Below, one piece after another: positions 18,858 to 28,619 of a stretch of 64,000 nt of DNA. The translations under genes were made by a program, and so were the position numbers. Within the stretch, counting starts at the first letter, position 1. Every line of letters starts with the position of its first letter. A model generated the notes under the pieces. That model had not been told where the DNA came from, made no database searches, and saw nothing but the letters and a program-made list of their open reading frames with translations. The stretch is from assembly GCF_030345695.1 (NCBI RefSeq), contig NZ_JAUASV010000001.1:1-64000 (forward strand), given 5' to 3'. This DNA comes from Galbitalea sp. SE-J8. GTDB taxonomy: Bacteria; Actinomycetota; Actinomycetes; Actinomycetales; Microbacteriaceae.

Positions 18858-20072
18858 CTACGCGAGGCGCGCGGCGAGGGCCTTGTCGAGCGTGTCGAGG
18901 AACTCCTCCGTGGTCTCCCACGCCTGGTCGGGGCCGACGAGCAGTGCGAGGTCCTTCGTCATGTGACCGCCCTCGACGGCCTTGATGACGACGTCCTCGA
19001 GCGTGTTCGCGAACTCCGCGAGGGCCGCGTTGTCGTCGAGCTTCGCCCGGTGCAGCAGGCCGCGGGTCCACGCGTAGATCGACGCGATCGGGTTCGTCGA
19101 GGTGGGCTTGCCCGCCTGGTGCTGGCGGTAGTGACGCGTGACCGTGCCGTGCGCCGCCTCCGCCTCGACGACCGCACCGTCGGGGGTGGTGAGCACGCTC
19201 GTCATGAGGCCGAGCGAGCCGAAGCCCTGCGCGACCGTGTCGCTCTGCACATCGCCGTCGTAGTTCTTGCACGCCCAGACGTAGCCGCCCTCCCACTTGA
19301 GCGAGGAGGCGACCATGTCATCGATGAGCCGATGCTCGTAGGTGAGCCCGGCGGCGTCGAACTGCTCCTTGAACTCGGCGTCGAAGATCTCCTGGAAGAT
19401 GTCCTTGAAGCGGCCGTCGTACGCCTTGAGGATCGTGTTCTTCGTCGACAGGTACACCGGGTAGTTGCGCTGCAGGCCGTAGTTGAGGCTCGCGCGGGCG
19501 AAGTCGCGGATCGACGCATCCTGGTTGTACTGCACCTGCGCGATGCCGTCGTCGGGCGCGTCGTACACGTCGAACTTCAGCGGCTCGCTGCCGTCGGCCG
19601 GGGTGAACTCGACGGTGAGCTTGCCCTTGCCCTTGAACACGAAGTCGGTGGCGCGGTACTGGTCGCCGAACGCGTGGCGGCCGACGATGATCGGCTTGTT
19701 CCAGCCCGGCACGAGGCGCGGGATGTTGCTGATGATGATCGGCTCGCGGAAGATCACACCGCCGAGGATGTTGCGGATCGTGCCGTTCGGGCTCTTCCAC
19801 ATCTTCTTGAGCCCGAACTCCGTCACGCGCGCCTCGTCGGGCGTGATCGTGGCGCACTTCACGCCGACGCCGTGCCTCTGGATCGCATGCGCCGCGTCGA
19901 TGGTGACCTGGTCATCCGTCGCGTCGCGGTTCTCGATGCCGAGGTCGTAGTACTCGAGATCGATGTCGAGGTACGGGTGGATCAGGGTGTCCTTGATCTT
20001 CTGCCAGATGATGCGCGTCATCTCGTCGCCGTCGAGCTCGACGACCGTTCCCTCGACCGTGATCTTGGCCAT
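18858..20072 (-). CDS. icd: NADP-dependent isocitrate dehydrogenase
   Basis: Oxidises isocitrate to 2-oxoglutarate with NADP in the TCA cycle. The 404-residue length, [15 protein letters not shown] start, [44 protein letters not shown] and [15 protein letters not shown] mark the eukaryote-like homodimeric type II enzyme. I chose ATG 20072 (MAKITVEG), preceded by GGAGGAC; the ATG four codons upstream lies inside that ribosome site. A perfect 24-bp palindrome sits about 55 bases upstream of the start and shares its core with one upstream of sucC. Confidence 0.95.
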   Translation of the reverse strand: MAKITVEGTVVELDGDEMTRIIWQKIKDTLIHPYLDIDLEYYDLGIENRDATDDQVTIDAAHAIQRHGVGVKCATITPDEARVTEFGLKKMWKSPNGTIRNILGGVIFREPIIISNIPRLVPGWNKPIIVGRHAFGDQYRATDFVFKGKGKLTVEFTPADGSEPLKFDVYDAPDDGIAQVQYNQDASIRDFARASLNYGLQRNYPVYLSTKNTILKAYDGRFKDIFQEIFDAEFKEQFDAAGLTYEHRLIDDMVASSLKWEGGYVWACKNYDGDVQSDTVAQGFGSLGLMTSVLTTPDGAVVEAEAAHGTVTRHYRQHQAGKPTSTNPIASIYAWTRGLLHRAKLDDNAALAEFANTLEDVVIKAVEGGHMTKDLALLVGPDQAWETTEEFLDTLDKALAARLA

Positions 20073-20127
20073 GCTGTCCTCCATCGGTTCGCGCCAGAAA
20101 GCCGGGATTCAGCCTATCGCCTCGGCG

Positions 20128-20151
20128 AGATATCTCGACATCGAGATATCT
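20128..20151. promoter_or_regulatory. perfect 24-bp palindrome in the icd promoter region
   Basis: Arm AGATATCTCGA, a CA centre, then the exact complement of the arm. It lies between icd (start 20072) and the divergent acetyltransferase (start 20181). The 14-base core TCTCGACATCGAGA (20133-20146) reappears at 42320-42333 upstream of sucC. It is most likely the operator of a dimeric regulator of TCA-cycle genes; the regulator is not in this window as far as I can tell. Confidence 0.75.
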
Positions 20152-20180
20152 GCGCGGGGCGGGGCGGTTAGCCTGTGGGT

Positions 20181-20633
20181 ATGTCGGAGCTGCGCCTCGA
20201 AGACCTCAACGCCGCGAACATCGTCGCGGCCAACAGCCTGACGCTGCGTCCCGGCCAGGAGCAGTTCGTCACGCCGACCTCGTACGCGATCGCGGATGCC
20301 GCGGTGAACCCCGCCACGACCTGGCCGCGGGTCGTCGTCGACGACGGCCGGGTGGTCGGATTCGTCCGGGCCAACTTCGACGCGGAGAACCCGCAGGAGG
20401 AGTTCCGCTGCTGCATCTGGCGGATCAACGTCGCCGCGGACGCCCAGGGCTCCGGTGTCGGCCGGTTCGTCGTCGCGGCCGTCGCCGACGAGGCCCGCCG
20501 CCGCGGCTTCGACCAGCTCACCGTGCTGTGGGAGCCGGGCGAGGAGGGCCCGGAGGCGTTCTTCCTCCGCGTCGGCTTCACCGTCATCGGCGAGACCCAG
20601 TACGGCGAGAGCATCGGCGCGATCGCTCTGTGA
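20181..20633 (+). CDS. GNAT acetyltransferase, SpeG/BltD-like
   Basis: A 150-residue single-domain N-acetyltransferase. The opening LTLRPGQEQFVTPTSYAIADAAV and VVVDDGRVVGFVRANFD resemble diamine/spermidine acetyltransferases of the BltD/SpeG type. WRINVAADAQGSGVGRFVVAAVADEARRRG is the acetyl-CoA-binding motif A, followed by FFLRVGFTVIGE. Substrate is inferred only from these resemblances. ATG 20181 is used; a GTG six bases upstream is possible. Its stop overlaps the GTG of the next gene, so the two are co-transcribed. Confidence 0.85.
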   Translation: MSELRLEDLNAANIVAANSLTLRPGQEQFVTPTSYAIADAAVNPATTWPRVVVDDGRVVGFVRANFDAENPQEEFRCCIWRINVAADAQGSGVGRFVVAAVADEARRRGFDQLTVLWEPGEEGPEAFFLRVGFTVIGETQYGESIGAIAL

Positions 20634-21046
20634 GCCCGAGCCGCAGTCCGGCGACGGATGCGGGAGCGAGCGACGACTTCGTCTCCCGCGTGCTCGAGGT
20701 CGTCGACGCCATCCCGGAGGGGCGGGCGATGGCGTACGGCGACGTCGCCGCCGCGATCGGATCGCGCGCGGCGCGCGGCGTCGGCCAGGTGATGGCGTAC
20801 GGGGGCGCGGGGCATCCGTGGTGGCGCGTCGTGCGCGCGAGCGGGCACCCCGCCGTCGACCACGAGCACATCGCGCTCGAGTACTACCGCGCCGAGGGCA
20901 CCCCGCTGCGCTGGTCGCGCGACGGCACGGTGTTCCGCGTCGACCTGGACGCTGCGCGCTGGTGGCCCGACGACGCGTCGTCCCCCGGCGGCGGCGACGA
21001 CGAGGCGTCGATCGACCCCGACCGCCCGGTCGATCCGTTCGACTGA
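20630..21046 (+). CDS. alkyltransferase-like (ATL) DNA repair protein
   Basis: A 138-residue protein of the MGMT DNA-binding-domain family. FVSRVLEVVDAIPEGRAMAYGDVAAAIGSRAARGVGQVM carries the helix-turn-helix with its recognition Arg. The alkyl-acceptor PCHR motif of true methyltransferases is HPWWRVV here, with Trp in place of Cys. That is the mark of ATL proteins, which bind O6-alkylguanine without repairing it and hand it to nucleotide excision repair. The acidic tail after about residue 108 is unique to this protein. It starts with GTG overlapping the acetyltransferase stop. Confidence 0.85.
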   Translation: MSPSRSPATDAGASDDFVSRVLEVVDAIPEGRAMAYGDVAAAIGSRAARGVGQVMAYGGAGHPWWRVVRASGHPAVDHEHIALEYYRAEGTPLRWSRDGTVFRVDLDAARWWPDDASSPGGGDDEASIDPDRPVDPFD

Positions 21047-21096
21047 CCGCGCCGGGACTCGTCGTCGGAGGATGACCCCCGCTGGATCACCCCCGC

Positions 21097-21480
21097 TGGT
21101 CGAGGCAGAGGATGACCCCCCGCCGGTCGAGGAGCGCGCGACGAAGTCGCCCGCGTCTCGAGACCACCACGAATCAGCCCGGTGGTCTCGAGACGCGACC
21201 TCGCTCCGCTCGGGCACTCCTCGACCAACGGACGACGAGTGGTCTCGAGACGCGACCTCGCTCCGCTCGGGCGCTCCTCGACCACCGGACGACGAGCAGC
21301 ACGATCACACCAGAGCGTCGCGCCAAGCCGCGTGCAACCGAGCGAAGCGGAGGACGACCCCCCGCTGGTCGAGGAGCGCGCGACGAAGTCGCCCGCGTCT
21401 CGAGACCACCACAACTCCCTCGGCCGAACGAGTGGTCTCGAGACGCGACCTCGCTCCGCTCGGGCGCTCCTCGACCACCG
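21097..21480. repeat. palindromic intergenic repeat, expanded block
   Basis: Several arms of the same family as 2858-2999: left arms (GGTCGAGGAGCGCGCGACG to GTCTCGAGACCACC) at about 21125-21170 and 21367-21411, and right arms (GGTCTCGAGACGCGACC to GCTCCTCGACCA) at about 21184-21227, 21241-21284 and 21434-21477. The block fills the 451 bases between the ATL gene and the 3' end of the exporter gene. The extra right arm and the repeated tail show it grew by duplication. Confidence 0.85.
21288..21350 (-). repeat. duplicated copy of the ABC exporter gene's 3' end
   Basis: These 63 bases match 21481-21543 at an offset of 193 bases with four mismatches. The parent stretch encodes the last residues and stop of the exporter gene ([14 protein letters not shown], stop). 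The copy reads RFARLHAAWRDALV, stop, so the frame is intact. It is flanked by repeat arms on both sides. Confidence 0.9.
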
Positions 21481-21497
21481 GACGACGAGCAGCTCGA

Positions 21498-23303
21498 TCA
21501 CACCAGAGTGTCGCGCCAAGCCGCGTGCAACTGGGCGAAGCGGCCGGTGCCCGCGATGAGCTCCGCGGGCGTGCCGTCCTCGACGAGCCGGCCGTGCTCC
21601 ATCACGAGCACGCGGTCGGCGATCGCGACCGTCGACAGCCGGTGCGCGATGATCACCGCGGTGCGGTCGGCGAGCAGGGTCTGAAGCGCCTCCTGCACGA
21701 GGCGTTCGCTCGGGATGTCGAGCGACGCCGTCGCCTCGTCGAGGATGAGCACGCGCGGGTTCGCGAGGAACGCCCGCGCGAACGAGAGCAGCTGCCGCTG
21801 CCCGGCCGAGACCCGCCCGCCGCGCTTGTTCACGTCGGTGTCGTAGCCGTTCGGCAGCTGCTCGATGAACGCGTGCGCGCCGACGGCCTTCGCGGCCTCG
21901 ATGATCTGCTCCCGCGTGGCCTCGGGGTTGCCGAGCGCGATGTTCTCGGCGACCGAGCCGGAGAACAGGTACGACTCCTGCGTGACCATGACGATCGCGC
22001 GGCGCAGGTCCTTGGGGTGCAGCTGGCGCAGGTCCACGCCGTCGAGCAGCACGCGCCCGTCGGTCGGGTCGTAGAAGCGCGAGATGAGCTTCGCGAGCGT
22101 CGACTTGCCGGCACCCGTCGAGCCGACGAGTGCGATCGTCTGGCCCGCCGGGATGTCGAGGTCGAAGCGCGGCAGCACCACCGCATCCGCCCGGTACGCG
22201 AAGTGCACGCGCTCGAACCGCACGTGTCCCTTCGCCTGCCAGAGGTCGATGGGCGTCGTCGGATCGGCGACCGTCGGGCTCTCCTCGAGCACGCCCGAGA
22301 TCTTCTCGAGCGCCGCGGCGGCGGACTGGTAGCCGTTGTAGAACATCGCGAGGTCCTGAGCGGGCGAGAAGAACTGCCGCACGTAGAGCACGACCGCGAG
22401 CAGCGCGCCGATCGCGAGCGCCCCGGATGCCACGCGGAGCCCGCCTACGAGCACCGTGACGGCGAGCGCGACGTTGCCGATGAGCACGAGGCCCGGGTCG
22501 AAGACGCCGAACAGGCCGATGACCTTCGCGTTGACGTCGCGGTACTCCTCGACGAGGTCGCCGAACTCGCGCTCGTTGCGCTTCTCCTTGCGGAACGCCT
22601 TGACCGCACGGATGCCGGTCATCGTCTCGACGAAGTGCACGATGACCTTCGCGCTCGCCACGCGCGAGCGGCGGAACAGCACCTGCGAGCTGCGCTGGAA
22701 CCAGCGCGACAGGATCGCGAGCGGCACGAGCGAGACGAGCAGCACGAGCCCCGCGGTCGGGTCGGTGATGACGAGCGCGACGGCCGTGAACGCCATGTAG
22801 AGCACGCCCTGCACGAGGTTGTTGAGGCCGCCGTCGAGCAGTTCGCGGATCGAGTCCAGGTCACTCGTCTGCCGCGCGATGATGCGGCCCGACGTGTAGC
22901 TCTCGTGGAAGTCGAGCGACAGCCGCTGCGTCTGCCGGAACACGCGCGTGCGCAGCTCGAGCAGCACGGCCTGGCTGATGCGCGCCGTCCAGACCTGGTA
23001 CGAGTACATGAGCACCGCGCCGACGACGGATGCCGCGGCGAACGTGCCGACCGCGATCGCGATGGGCACCGGGTCGCCGCCCGTGAGCGCCGGCAGGCCG
23101 GTGTCGATGCCGTACGCGATGAGCAGCGGGCCCGCGACGCGCAGCACCGTCGAGATCACGACGACCACGACGGTGACCACGAGCCGGCCGCGCAGCGGGC
23201 GCACGAGGGACCCGAGCAGCCGCAGCGAGCGGTCGCGCATCGCGCGGCTCTCCGCCCGGGAGAGGTCGCTGCGCTCCTCGTCCTGCACTCCGATGAGACT
23301 CAT
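21498..23303 (-). CDS. ABC exporter subunit with canonical Walker B and altered signature
   Basis: A 601-residue half-transporter: six helices in residues about 30-320, then an ATPase domain with Walker [11 protein letters not shown]-loop [11 protein letters not shown], signature VSAGQRQ (LSGGQ in most members) and Walker [12 protein letters not shown] with the catalytic Glu. The ATG overlaps the stop of the upstream partner gene (ATGA), so the two are made together and form a heterodimer. Families of this kind export drugs, lipids or peptides; the cargo is not evident. Its 3' end is also present as a nearby duplicated fragment. Confidence 0.92.
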   Translation of the reverse strand: MSLIGVQDEERSDLSRAESRAMRDRSLRLLGSLVRPLRGRLVVTVVVVVISTVLRVAGPLLIAYGIDTGLPALTGGDPVPIAIAVGTFAAASVVGAVLMYSYQVWTARISQAVLLELRTRVFRQTQRLSLDFHESYTSGRIIARQTSDLDSIRELLDGGLNNLVQGVLYMAFTAVALVITDPTAGLVLLVSLVPLAILSRWFQRSSQVLFRRSRVASAKVIVHFVETMTGIRAVKAFRKEKRNEREFGDLVEEYRDVNAKVIGLFGVFDPGLVLIGNVALAVTVLVGGLRVASGALAIGALLAVVLYVRQFFSPAQDLAMFYNGYQSAAAALEKISGVLEESPTVADPTTPIDLWQAKGHVRFERVHFAYRADAVVLPRFDLDIPAGQTIALVGSTGAGKSTLAKLISRFYDPTDGRVLLDGVDLRQLHPKDLRRAIVMVTQESYLFSGSVAENIALGNPEATREQIIEAAKAVGAHAFIEQLPNGYDTDVNKRGGRVSAGQRQLLSFARAFLANPRVLILDEATASLDIPSERLVQEALQTLLADRTAVIIAHRLSTVAIADRVLVMEHGRLVEDGTPAELIAGTGRFAQLHAAWRDTLV

Positions 23304-25126
23304 CGCACGACCTCCTCGCGGGCGTCCCCGCGCTCCGCTTCCAGACTCGAGATGACGAACCGGTAGTGCTCGTTCGTCGCGATCAGCTCGGAGTGCGGGC
23401 CGACCGCGACGATGCGGCCGTCGCGCAGCACGGCGACCCGGTCGGCGAGCGCGACGGTCGACGGCCGGTGCGCGACGATGAGCGCTGTGGTCGTCGTGAG
23501 CACGCGCCGCAGCGCCTCCTCGACGAGCGCCTCGGTGTCGACGTCGAGCGCCGACAGCGGGTCGTCGAGCACGAGGATGTCGGGTCGTGCCGCGACCGCC
23601 CGGGCGAGCGCGAGCCGCTGGCGCTGGCCGCCGGAGAGCGACAGCCCCTCCTCGCCGATGATCGTGTCGAGGCCCTGCGGCAGCTCGCGCGCGAACGAGG
23701 CCTGCGCGATGTCGAGCGCCTCGTCCACATCCGCCGGCGATCCCTCGGGGCGGCCGAGCAGCACGTTCTCGCGCACGGATGCCGAGAACAGCGTCGCGTC
23801 CTCGAAGGCCATCGCGATGCGCGCCCGCAGCTCGTGGCGGCGCAGGCGCCGGATGTCGACGCCGTCGATCTCGATCGAGCCGCCGGTCACCTCGTAGAGC
23901 CGGGTGGTGAGGGCGGTGAGCGTCGACTTGCCGCTGCCGGTCAGGCCGACGAGCGCCATGGTCTCGCCGGCACGGATGTCGAGGTCGACGCCGTCGACGA
24001 GGTCGCGCGTGCCGGCGGGCGCATCCGGGTAGCGGAAGTGCACGCCGCGGAAGGCGAGGCGTCCGTGCGGCTCGGCGATGGTCTGCGGGTCGTCGGGCTC
24101 GACGATCGTGTCGGGCTCGTCGAGCACCTCGAAGAGCCGGTCGACGGCCGTGCGGGTGTCGAACGTCATCGAGAGCAGGAAGCCGATGCTCTCCACGGGG
24201 AAGCGGAGCACCGTCGCCGTGGCGAAGAACGCGGTGAGCTCGCCGATCGTGAGCTGCCCCGCGGAGGCCTGCAGCACGCCGATGAGCAGGCAGATCGCCC
24301 ACGTGACGTCGGGCACGAGCAGCAGCCACAGCCAGAGGTTCGCGACGGCGCGCGCCTTCTCGATCTCGGTGCCGCGCAGTTCCTCGGCCTGGCGCGCGAA
24401 GCTCGCGAGCGCGTGCTTGCCGCGTCCGAAGGCCTTGAGCACGCGGATGCCGTGCACGCTCTCCTCGACCGCGGTCGCGAGGTCGCCCTGCTGGTCCTGG
24501 CTGCGCCGCGCGACGACGTGGTAGCGCTTCTCGAACGCGAAGCTGATCATCGCGACGGGAACGGACAGCACGACGAACACGAGCCCGAGCAGCGGCGAGA
24601 TGCTCACCAGGAAGCCGATGCCGACGACGATCGTGACGAGGTTGACGACGAGCAGCACGAGCCCGAACGAGAGCCAGCGACGGATGAGGTTGAGGTCGCT
24701 CACCGCGCGGGACAGCAGCTGGCCGCTCGGCCAGCGGTCGTGGAACGCGACCGGCAGGTTCTGCAGGTGCGCGTACAGCCGGTTGCGCATCGCGGCCTCG
24801 ACGTGCGTGCCGGGGGTCAGCACGAACCAGCGCCGGAGCGCGATCATCACCGCCTCGCCGATGCCGAGCGCGAGCACGACGACGAACGCGATCCAGACGG
24901 CGCTCGCGTCGCCGTCGGAGAGCGGGCCGTCGACGAGCGCGCGCAGCACCTGCGGGATGAGCAGCGCGACGATGCCGGCGAACAGGGCGGCCACCATGCC
25001 GAGCACGATGCGGGACAGGGCAGGGCGCACGAACGGCAGCAGGCGCCCGATGGCGCGCACGACGCCGAGCTGCGAGCCGTCGGGGGAAGGGGAATCAGGG
25101 GAAGGGGAAGGGGTCGACGAGGACAA
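23300..25126 (-). CDS. ABC exporter subunit with non-catalytic Walker B
   Basis: A 608-residue half-transporter with six helices (about 35-310) and an ATPase domain. Walker A is GLTGSGKST, the signature is the normal LSGGQRQ, but Walker B is [11 protein letters not shown], with Asp where the catalytic Glu should be. With the partner's altered signature this predicts one degenerate ATP site, as in TM287/288-type exporters. The annotated TTG at 25126 has no clear ribosome site; the first about 18 residues are Ser/Pro-rich and a start a little downstream is possible. It is the first structural gene of the operon. Confidence 0.9.
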   Translation of the reverse strand: MSSSTPSPSPDSPSPDGSQLGVVRAIGRLLPFVRPALSRIVLGMVAALFAGIVALLIPQVLRALVDGPLSDGDASAVWIAFVVVLALGIGEAVMIALRRWFVLTPGTHVEAAMRNRLYAHLQNLPVAFHDRWPSGQLLSRAVSDLNLIRRWLSFGLVLLVVNLVTIVVGIGFLVSISPLLGLVFVVLSVPVAMISFAFEKRYHVVARRSQDQQGDLATAVEESVHGIRVLKAFGRGKHALASFARQAEELRGTEIEKARAVANLWLWLLLVPDVTWAICLLIGVLQASAGQLTIGELTAFFATATVLRFPVESIGFLLSMTFDTRTAVDRLFEVLDEPDTIVEPDDPQTIAEPHGRLAFRGVHFRYPDAPAGTRDLVDGVDLDIRAGETMALVGLTGSGKSTLTALTTRLYEVTGGSIEIDGVDIRRLRRHELRARIAMAFEDATLFSASVRENVLLGRPEGSPADVDEALDIAQASFARELPQGLDTIIGEEGLSLSGGQRQRLALARAVAARPDILVLDDPLSALDVDTEALVEEALRRVLTTTTALIVAHRPSTVALADRVAVLRDGRIVAVGPHSELIATNEHYRFVISSLEAERGDAREEVVR

Positions 25127-25233
25127 CGGAGAACCCGGGTTTCAGATGGGGGCGTCGAGCGACGCCGGGCAGAACGGAGAACGGGCGCGGCCTGAGCCGC
25201 GGGACACGGAACGGATGCGCGTGGGGCCGGGCG

Positions 25234-25392
25234 TCAGCGCGCCCGGCGGTGCGGTCGCCGGGACGCTGGCGCGTCCGTGCCCGCAGTATTCGTTCGCGCG
25301 GCATCCGTGCCCGCAGTACTCGTGCCCGCCGCACCGCGCGAGCGCACGGCGCTGAGGACCACGAGGCGACGGGTGGTGACGGTGGCAGTCAT
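25234..25392 (-). CDS. small hypothetical ORF upstream of the ABC exporter operon
   Basis: A 52-codon frame beginning MTATVTTRRLVVLSA with a strong GAGGAG ribosome site six bases before the ATG. It lies 107 bases before the exporter operon, same strand. The second half is repetitive (TAGTDA twice) because the DNA carries a short direct repeat. There is no known domain or membrane segment. It could be a leader peptide that controls the exporter genes, or a chance frame with a good start. The high Arg and Thr content of the tail speaks against a folded protein. Confidence 0.35.
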   Translation of the reverse strand: MTATVTTRRLVVLSAVRSRGAAGTSTAGTDAARTNTAGTDAPASRRPHRRAR

Positions 25393-25501
25393 GGTGCTCT
25401 CCTCGTGGCTGGATGACCACGTCGCGGGCGCGGCGCAGCCCTCCAGCCTAGGCCGCTCGTCGCGCGCGGCGCAACAGCACGGTGCTTGCCGCTCTCCTCT
25501 C

Positions 25502-25733
25502 GGTCGAGGAGCCCGCGAGCGCAACCACCACCCCGCTGGCCGAGGAGCCCGCGAGCGCAGCGAGCCGGCGTCTCGAGACCATCTCTCGCCGAGAAGATCC
25601 GTGGTGGTCTCGAGACGCGAGCGACGCTTCGCGTCGCGCGCTCCTCGACCAGCGGGCGGACAAGCGACTCCGCCGCGCGCTCCTCGACCAACGGGAGGGA
25701 CAAGCGACTCCGTCGCGCGCTCCTCGACCAGCG
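25502..25733. repeat. palindromic intergenic repeat, third block
   Basis: Same family as at 2858 and 21097. Two left arms (GGTCGAGGAGCCCGCGAGCG, and GGCCGAGGAGCCCGCGAGCG to GTCTCGAGACC at 25537-25580) face one full right arm (GTGGTCTCGAGACGCGAGCG to CTCCTCGACCAGCG at 25601-25654) and two further right-arm ends (about 25655-25733). It lies between the 3' end of the dimethylargininase-like gene (25748) and the start side of the exporter operon. From 25393 to 25501 I see no gene. Confidence 0.85.
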
Positions 25734-25747
25734 GGGAGTGGAGCGCG

Positions 25748-26959
25748 TCAGCGGATGCGGATCGACAGGCAGGTGACGCAGCCGTCGAGCTTCTCGAACT
25801 CCGAGACGTCGACCGTCACGACGCGGTAGCCGAGGCTCTCGACGAGCTCGGCACTGCGGGGTGCCGAGGCGGCCATGAGCACCGCATCCGCCGCGAGCAC
25901 GACGACGTGCGCGCCCTCGGGCTCGGGCACCTCGAGGTACCGCTCGAACACGCGCGGGTCGTCGACCGTGGTCGGGTGGCCGAGCACGGTACCGTCGGGC
26001 AGCGCCGTGACGGCGCTCTTCAGGTGCAGCACTTTCGTCACCGGCACGGCGACGACGCGGTGGCCGGTGTCGGCGAGCAGGGCGCGCAGCTGACGGATGC
26101 CCTCCGCGTTCGTGCGACCGCCGCGCCCGACGTAGACGGTGCGGCCGACCTTGAGCACGTCGCCGCCGTCGAGCGTTCCCGGCTCGGCGATGCGCTCGAT
26201 GCGCAGACCGAGCTCGGCGAGCGACGCCTCGACCTCGGGGGTCTCGGCGAGCCGCGACGCGGCGCCGGGGCGCGTGACGACCGCGGTGTCGCCGAACACG
26301 ACCGCGGCGTCCTCGACGAAGACGCTGTCGGCGAGTGTGTTCGCCGGCTCGACCTCGATCGTGCTCCAGCCGTTCTCGAGCAGGGCCGACACGTACGCGT
26401 CCCACTGGTCGTTCGCGAGGTCCAGGTCGATCGCCGGCCGCTCGGCGGACCGGACGATGCCGTCGGCGAGCGTGTCGGCGGGCACGCGCACGAGGGCGAC
26501 CCGGCGCGCGATCGCGACCGCGGCATCCGTCGGACGCAGCACGCGGCGGGTCAGCCGCGGTCCGATGAAGACGGCGCCGAGGGTGGCGGCGACGACGAAC
26601 GGCAGGTTGACGCCGATGAGCAGCGCGAGCTGGTCGAGCACGGATGCGGCCTGGCCGTTCGAGGCCGCGTAGATGGTGGTGCCGCCGAGCGCCGAGGCGA
26701 TGGCGAAGATCAGTCCCGTGACGAGCGCGACGTACCAGGTGCGGAAGATGCCGATGAACCCGAACACGAACAGCGCGATGAGCAGCAGCAGGCTCGACGC
26801 GAGGAACCGGTCGTGCACCGCCGGGATGAGCTGCGCGTTCGAGCTCAGCTGGTTGGCGACCACGAACACGAAGATCGTGGCGAGGTGGGCGGTGAGCGCG
26901 ATGGCGACGGCGCTCGAGAGCGACGCGATGATGCGGCGGGCGATCGTGGGTGCGGGCAC
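25748..26959 (-). CDS. membrane protein fused to a dimethylargininase-like domain
   Basis: A 403-residue fusion. Residues about 1-140 hold four hydrophobic segments (near 10-35, 50-72, 75-97 and 110-132). From about 150 on lies an amidinotransferase-fold domain like dimethylarginine dimethylaminohydrolase: TLADSVFVEDAAVVFGD, VTRPGAASR, GTLDGGDVLKVG, the active-site His in VLHLKSAV, and the nucleophile Cys in GCVTCLSIRI near the end. It would hydrolyse methylated arginine (or a related guanidino compound) to citrulline and an amine at the inner face of the membrane. The GTG start is chosen because it precedes the first helix; the upstream frame is antisense to purH. Confidence 0.82.
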   Translation of the reverse strand: MPAPTIARRIIASLSSAVAIALTAHLATIFVFVVANQLSSNAQLIPAVHDRFLASSLLLLIALFVFGFIGIFRTWYVALVTGLIFAIASALGGTTIYAASNGQAASVLDQLALLIGVNLPFVVAATLGAVFIGPRLTRRVLRPTDAAVAIARRVALVRVPADTLADGIVRSAERPAIDLDLANDQWDAYVSALLENGWSTIEVEPANTLADSVFVEDAAVVFGDTAVVTRPGAASRLAETPEVEASLAELGLRIERIAEPGTLDGGDVLKVGRTVYVGRGGRTNAEGIRQLRALLADTGHRVVAVPVTKVLHLKSAVTALPDGTVLGHPTTVDDPRVFERYLEVPEPEGAHVVVLAADAVLMAASAPRSAELVESLGYRVVTVDVSEFEKLDGCVTCLSIRIR

Positions 26960-27032
26960 CAGTCGAGGGTAGTGGACCGCGGGTCGTGCGAACGCCGAGA
27001 GCGCGTCGGCGCTCGGTTCGGCCGCCGGCGGC

Positions 27033-28619
27033 TCAGTGGAAGAAGTGCCGCTCGCCCGTGAAGTACATCGTGGCGCCCGCGGCGCGCGCCGCGGCGATGA
27101 CCTCCTCGTCGCGGATCGAGCCGCCCGGCTGCACGATCGCCCGCACGCCCGCGTCGAGCAGGATCTGCGCACCGTCGGCGAACGGGAAGAACGCGTCGGA
27201 TGCGGCGACCGAGCCCGCGGCCCGGTCACCCGCGCGCTCCACGGCCAGGCGGCACGAGTCCACCCGGTTGACCTGGCCCATCCCGACGCCGACGGATGCC
27301 CCGCCCGACGCGAGCAGGATGCCGTTCGACTTCACGGCGCGCGACGCCCGCCAGGCGAACTCGAGGTCGGCGGCGGTCGCCTCGTCCGCGGCGGGACCGG
27401 CGACGAGCGTCCAGTCGGCGAACGGGGTGAACCGCTGGTCCGCGTCCTGCACGAGCCAGCCGCCGGAGAGCTGCTTGAGCTCGAGGCTCGTGCGCGCGAA
27501 GCCGTCGGGCAGGCGCAGCACGCGCAGGTTCTTCTTGGCGGTGAGGATCGCGAGCGCCTCGGGCTCGAAGTCGGGCGCGACGACGACCTCCGTGAAGATC
27601 GGCGCGATCGACTCGGCGGCTGCGGCCGTGATCGTGCGGTTGGAGGCGATCACGCCGCCGTAGGCCGAGACCGGGTCGCACGCGTGCGCGGCGGCGTGCG
27701 CCGCGGCGATGTCGTCGGCCGTCGCGATGCCGCACGGGTTCGCGTGCTTGATGATCGCGATCGCGGGGGTGGCGAAGTCGTAGGCGGCCCGCACCGCGGC
27801 ATCCGCGTCGACGTAGTTGTTGTACGACATCTCCTTGCCGTTCAGCTGCTCGGCCTGGGCGATGCCGGCGCCGCCCTCGCTCGGGTACAGGCCGGCGCGC
27901 TGGTGGGCGTTCTCGCCGTAGCGCAGGTCGGCGCGCTTGCCGGCCGTGACGAGCAGCCGGTCGGGCAGCGCGTCCGGGTCGGCGGTGAGCCCGACGTTGG
28001 CGGCGAACCACGCGGCGACCGCGGCGTCGTAGGCCGCGGTGTGCGCGAACGCCTTCGCGGCGAGGCGCTGGCGCTGCGCGAGGGTCGTGCCGCCGAGGGT
28101 GAGCGCCTTGACGACCTGCGGGTAGTCCGCGGGTGAGGTCACGATCGCGACGTTCGCGTGGTTCTTGGCGCTCGCGCGCACCATGGCCGGCCCGCCGATG
28201 TCGATCTGCTCGATGACCGCGTCGCCGACGGCGCCCGACGCGACCGTCTCGACGAACGGGTACAGGTTGGAGACGACGAGCTCGAACGGCGCGATCCCCT
28301 GCTCGGCGAGCTGGGCCTCGTGCGACTCGAGGCGCAGGTCGGCGAGCAGTCCGGAGTGGATGGTGGGGTGCAGCGTGCGCACGCGTCCGTCGAGCGACTC
28401 GGGATATCCGGTGACCTCGCCGACCTCGAGCACGGAGTAGCCGGCGGTGCGGATGACGTTCGCGGTCGAGCCGGTCGAGACGATCTCGACCCCGGCATCC
28501 GCGAGCGCTCCGGCGAGTTCGACGAGACCGTGCTTGTCGCTCACGGAGACGAGCGCGCGCCGGATGGGCACGACGTCGCGATGACGGTAGCGGCTGGGGT
28601 CGATGGCGGGACCGCTCAT
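27033..28619 (-). CDS. purH: AICAR transformylase/IMP cyclohydrolase
   Basis: Bifunctional enzyme of 528 residues for the last two steps to IMP. The N-terminal MGS-like cyclohydrolase domain ([40 protein letters not shown]) precedes the transformylase domain ([42 protein letters not shown]). The second step uses 10-formyl-tetrahydrofolate. The ATG overlaps the purN stop (ATGA), forming a purN-purH operon. Confidence 0.97.
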   Translation of the reverse strand: MSGPAIDPSRYRHRDVVPIRRALVSVSDKHGLVELAGALADAGVEIVSTGSTANVIRTAGYSVLEVGEVTGYPESLDGRVRTLHPTIHSGLLADLRLESHEAQLAEQGIAPFELVVSNLYPFVETVASGAVGDAVIEQIDIGGPAMVRASAKNHANVAIVTSPADYPQVVKALTLGGTTLAQRQRLAAKAFAHTAAYDAAVAAWFAANVGLTADPDALPDRLLVTAGKRADLRYGENAHQRAGLYPSEGGAGIAQAEQLNGKEMSYNNYVDADAAVRAAYDFATPAIAIIKHANPCGIATADDIAAAHAAAHACDPVSAYGGVIASNRTITAAAAESIAPIFTEVVVAPDFEPEALAILTAKKNLRVLRLPDGFARTSLELKQLSGGWLVQDADQRFTPFADWTLVAGPAADEATAADLEFAWRASRAVKSNGILLASGGASVGVGMGQVNRVDSCRLAVERAGDRAAGSVAASDAFFPFADGAQILLDAGVRAIVQPGGSIRDEEVIAAARAAGATMYFTGERHFFH

